A stretch of DNA of 29,048 nucleotides, from NCBI GenBank assembly GCA_028286505.1, contig JAQBRK010000050.1, positions 1 through 29,048 on the forward strand, given 5' to 3'. This stretch comes from Parcubacteria group bacterium. Lineage in GTDB: Bacteria > Patescibacteriota > Minisyncoccia > Phycocordibacterales > Phycocordibacteraceae. Every line of letters starts with the position of its first letter. The stretch's first letter is position 1. Made by a program: the position numbers and the translations under genes. Of the stretch, positions 28,784 through 29,048 are shown piece by piece. The notes beneath the pieces are model-generated. The model was not told where the DNA came from. It saw nothing but the letters and a program-made list of their open reading frames with translations, and made no database searches.

Positions 28784-29048
28784 TTATTCAAATCCGAACA
28801 TTCCGCGTGGGCGGTATTGTAGCGCTTCCATGATGTGCGCTATCTCCACTGTTTCTGAATCTCCCAGGTCAGCTACGGTGCGGGCCACGCGCATAACCCG
28901 GTGATAGGCACGTGGCGAGAGATCGAGTTTCGTTGCAGCGGCAAGAAGGGCTGTGTTCGCGGCTTCCGTAAACCCGCTGTCGTGTTCAAGGGCACGTGCG
29001 CTGAGTCGCGCGTTCGAAGCATTCGGGTCCTTCGTACGAATGCGTGCT
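28784..29048 (-). CDS. comM: YifB/ComM-family AAA ATPase, C-terminal part (5' end outside window)
   Basis: The last 87 codons are present and end with TAA at 28784. The reading ARIRTKDPNASNARLSARAL, then KLDLSPRAYHRVMRVARTVADLGDSE and IMEALQYRPR, is the conserved C-terminal Mg-chelatase-like domain of YifB/ComM proteins. In characterised bacteria ComM is a helicase that helps branch migration when imported DNA recombines. Together with ComEC, the MBL protein and type IV pilus genes in this window it points to natural transformation. The N-terminal ATPase motifs are beyond the window, so the symbol rests on this domain only. Confidence 0.85.
   Translation of the reverse strand, partial: ARIRTKDPNASNARLSARALEHDSGFTEAANTALLAAATKLDLSPRAYHRVMRVARTVADLGDSETVEIAHIMEALQYRPRGMFGFE

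Noticed and set aside
1..29048. CRISPR arrays, tRNA/rRNA genes, insertion sequences, phage genes
   Set aside because: No regularly spaced repeats, tRNA cloverleafs, rRNA-like sequence, transposase or phage protein motifs were found on reading both strands.

Overview
The window looks like a compact bacterial chromosome segment from the Candidate Phyla Radiation, most likely Patescibacteria of the Parcubacteria/Kaiserbacteria kind. This is inference from gene content and style. Genes are packed tightly, with convergent pairs that overlap at their stop codons. ComEC lacks its metallo-beta-lactamase domain, which is encoded separately. There is a type IV pilus cluster with very large, modular prepilins, and many core genes have a -10 box placed so close to the ATG that the mRNA should be leaderless. 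No tRNA, rRNA, CRISPR array, transposase or integrase was seen.

Layout. 1-64: start of rpsL (minus strand). 185-598: a small secreted protein. 759-6023: a five-gene minus-strand operon that is the least familiar part of the window. It encodes a cytosolic coiled-coil protein, a two-TM coiled-coil protein, a periplasmic-binding-type protein fused to an OmpA peptidoglycan-binding domain, and a NitT/TauT-type ABC permease and ATPase. It has a classical TTGACA promoter overlapped by an 18-bp dyad. 6132-7401: HD phosphohydrolase and site-2 protease. 7467-7709: rpmB. 7734-12069: recJ-adk-RNase H-comEC operon (minus). 12198-14482: HIT protein, then convergent tpiA-pgk. 14518-14984: a short unit carrying one 89-residue ORF between two 32-bp direct repeats. 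14995-24521: type IV pilus cluster with pilB, pilC, a PilX-like protein and four prepilin-like proteins, two of them carrying large beta-rich ectodomains. 24573-28091: superoxide dismutase, SpoT-type HD hydrolase, stand-alone ComEC-type MBL, Nudix and a winged-helix regulator. 28222-28749: a four-TM protein. 28784-29048: C-terminus of a YifB/ComM ATPase.

Genes that may work together. PilB/PilC plus the prepilins would build a surface fibre. ComEC, the separate MBL protein and ComM point to DNA uptake, with RecJ possibly acting on DNA during recombination. TpiA and Pgk belong to lower glycolysis. The five-gene ABC/OmpA operon would form an assembly reaching from the cytosol through the membrane to peptidoglycan. 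Its substrate is unknown.

Most notable non-coding signals. (1) A structured element of about 120 bp is present twice (14995-15118 and 18852-18975), just 3' of two pilus transcription units. It has a conserved core and gene-specific outer stems kept paired by different bases. (2) A recurring -10/N6/ATG arrangement indicates leaderless transcription for seven genes. A second group of genes has strong Shine-Dalgarno sequences, and three of their transcription units have TTGACA-type promoters. (3) Dyads sit at two promoters (6065-6082 and 28109-28131).
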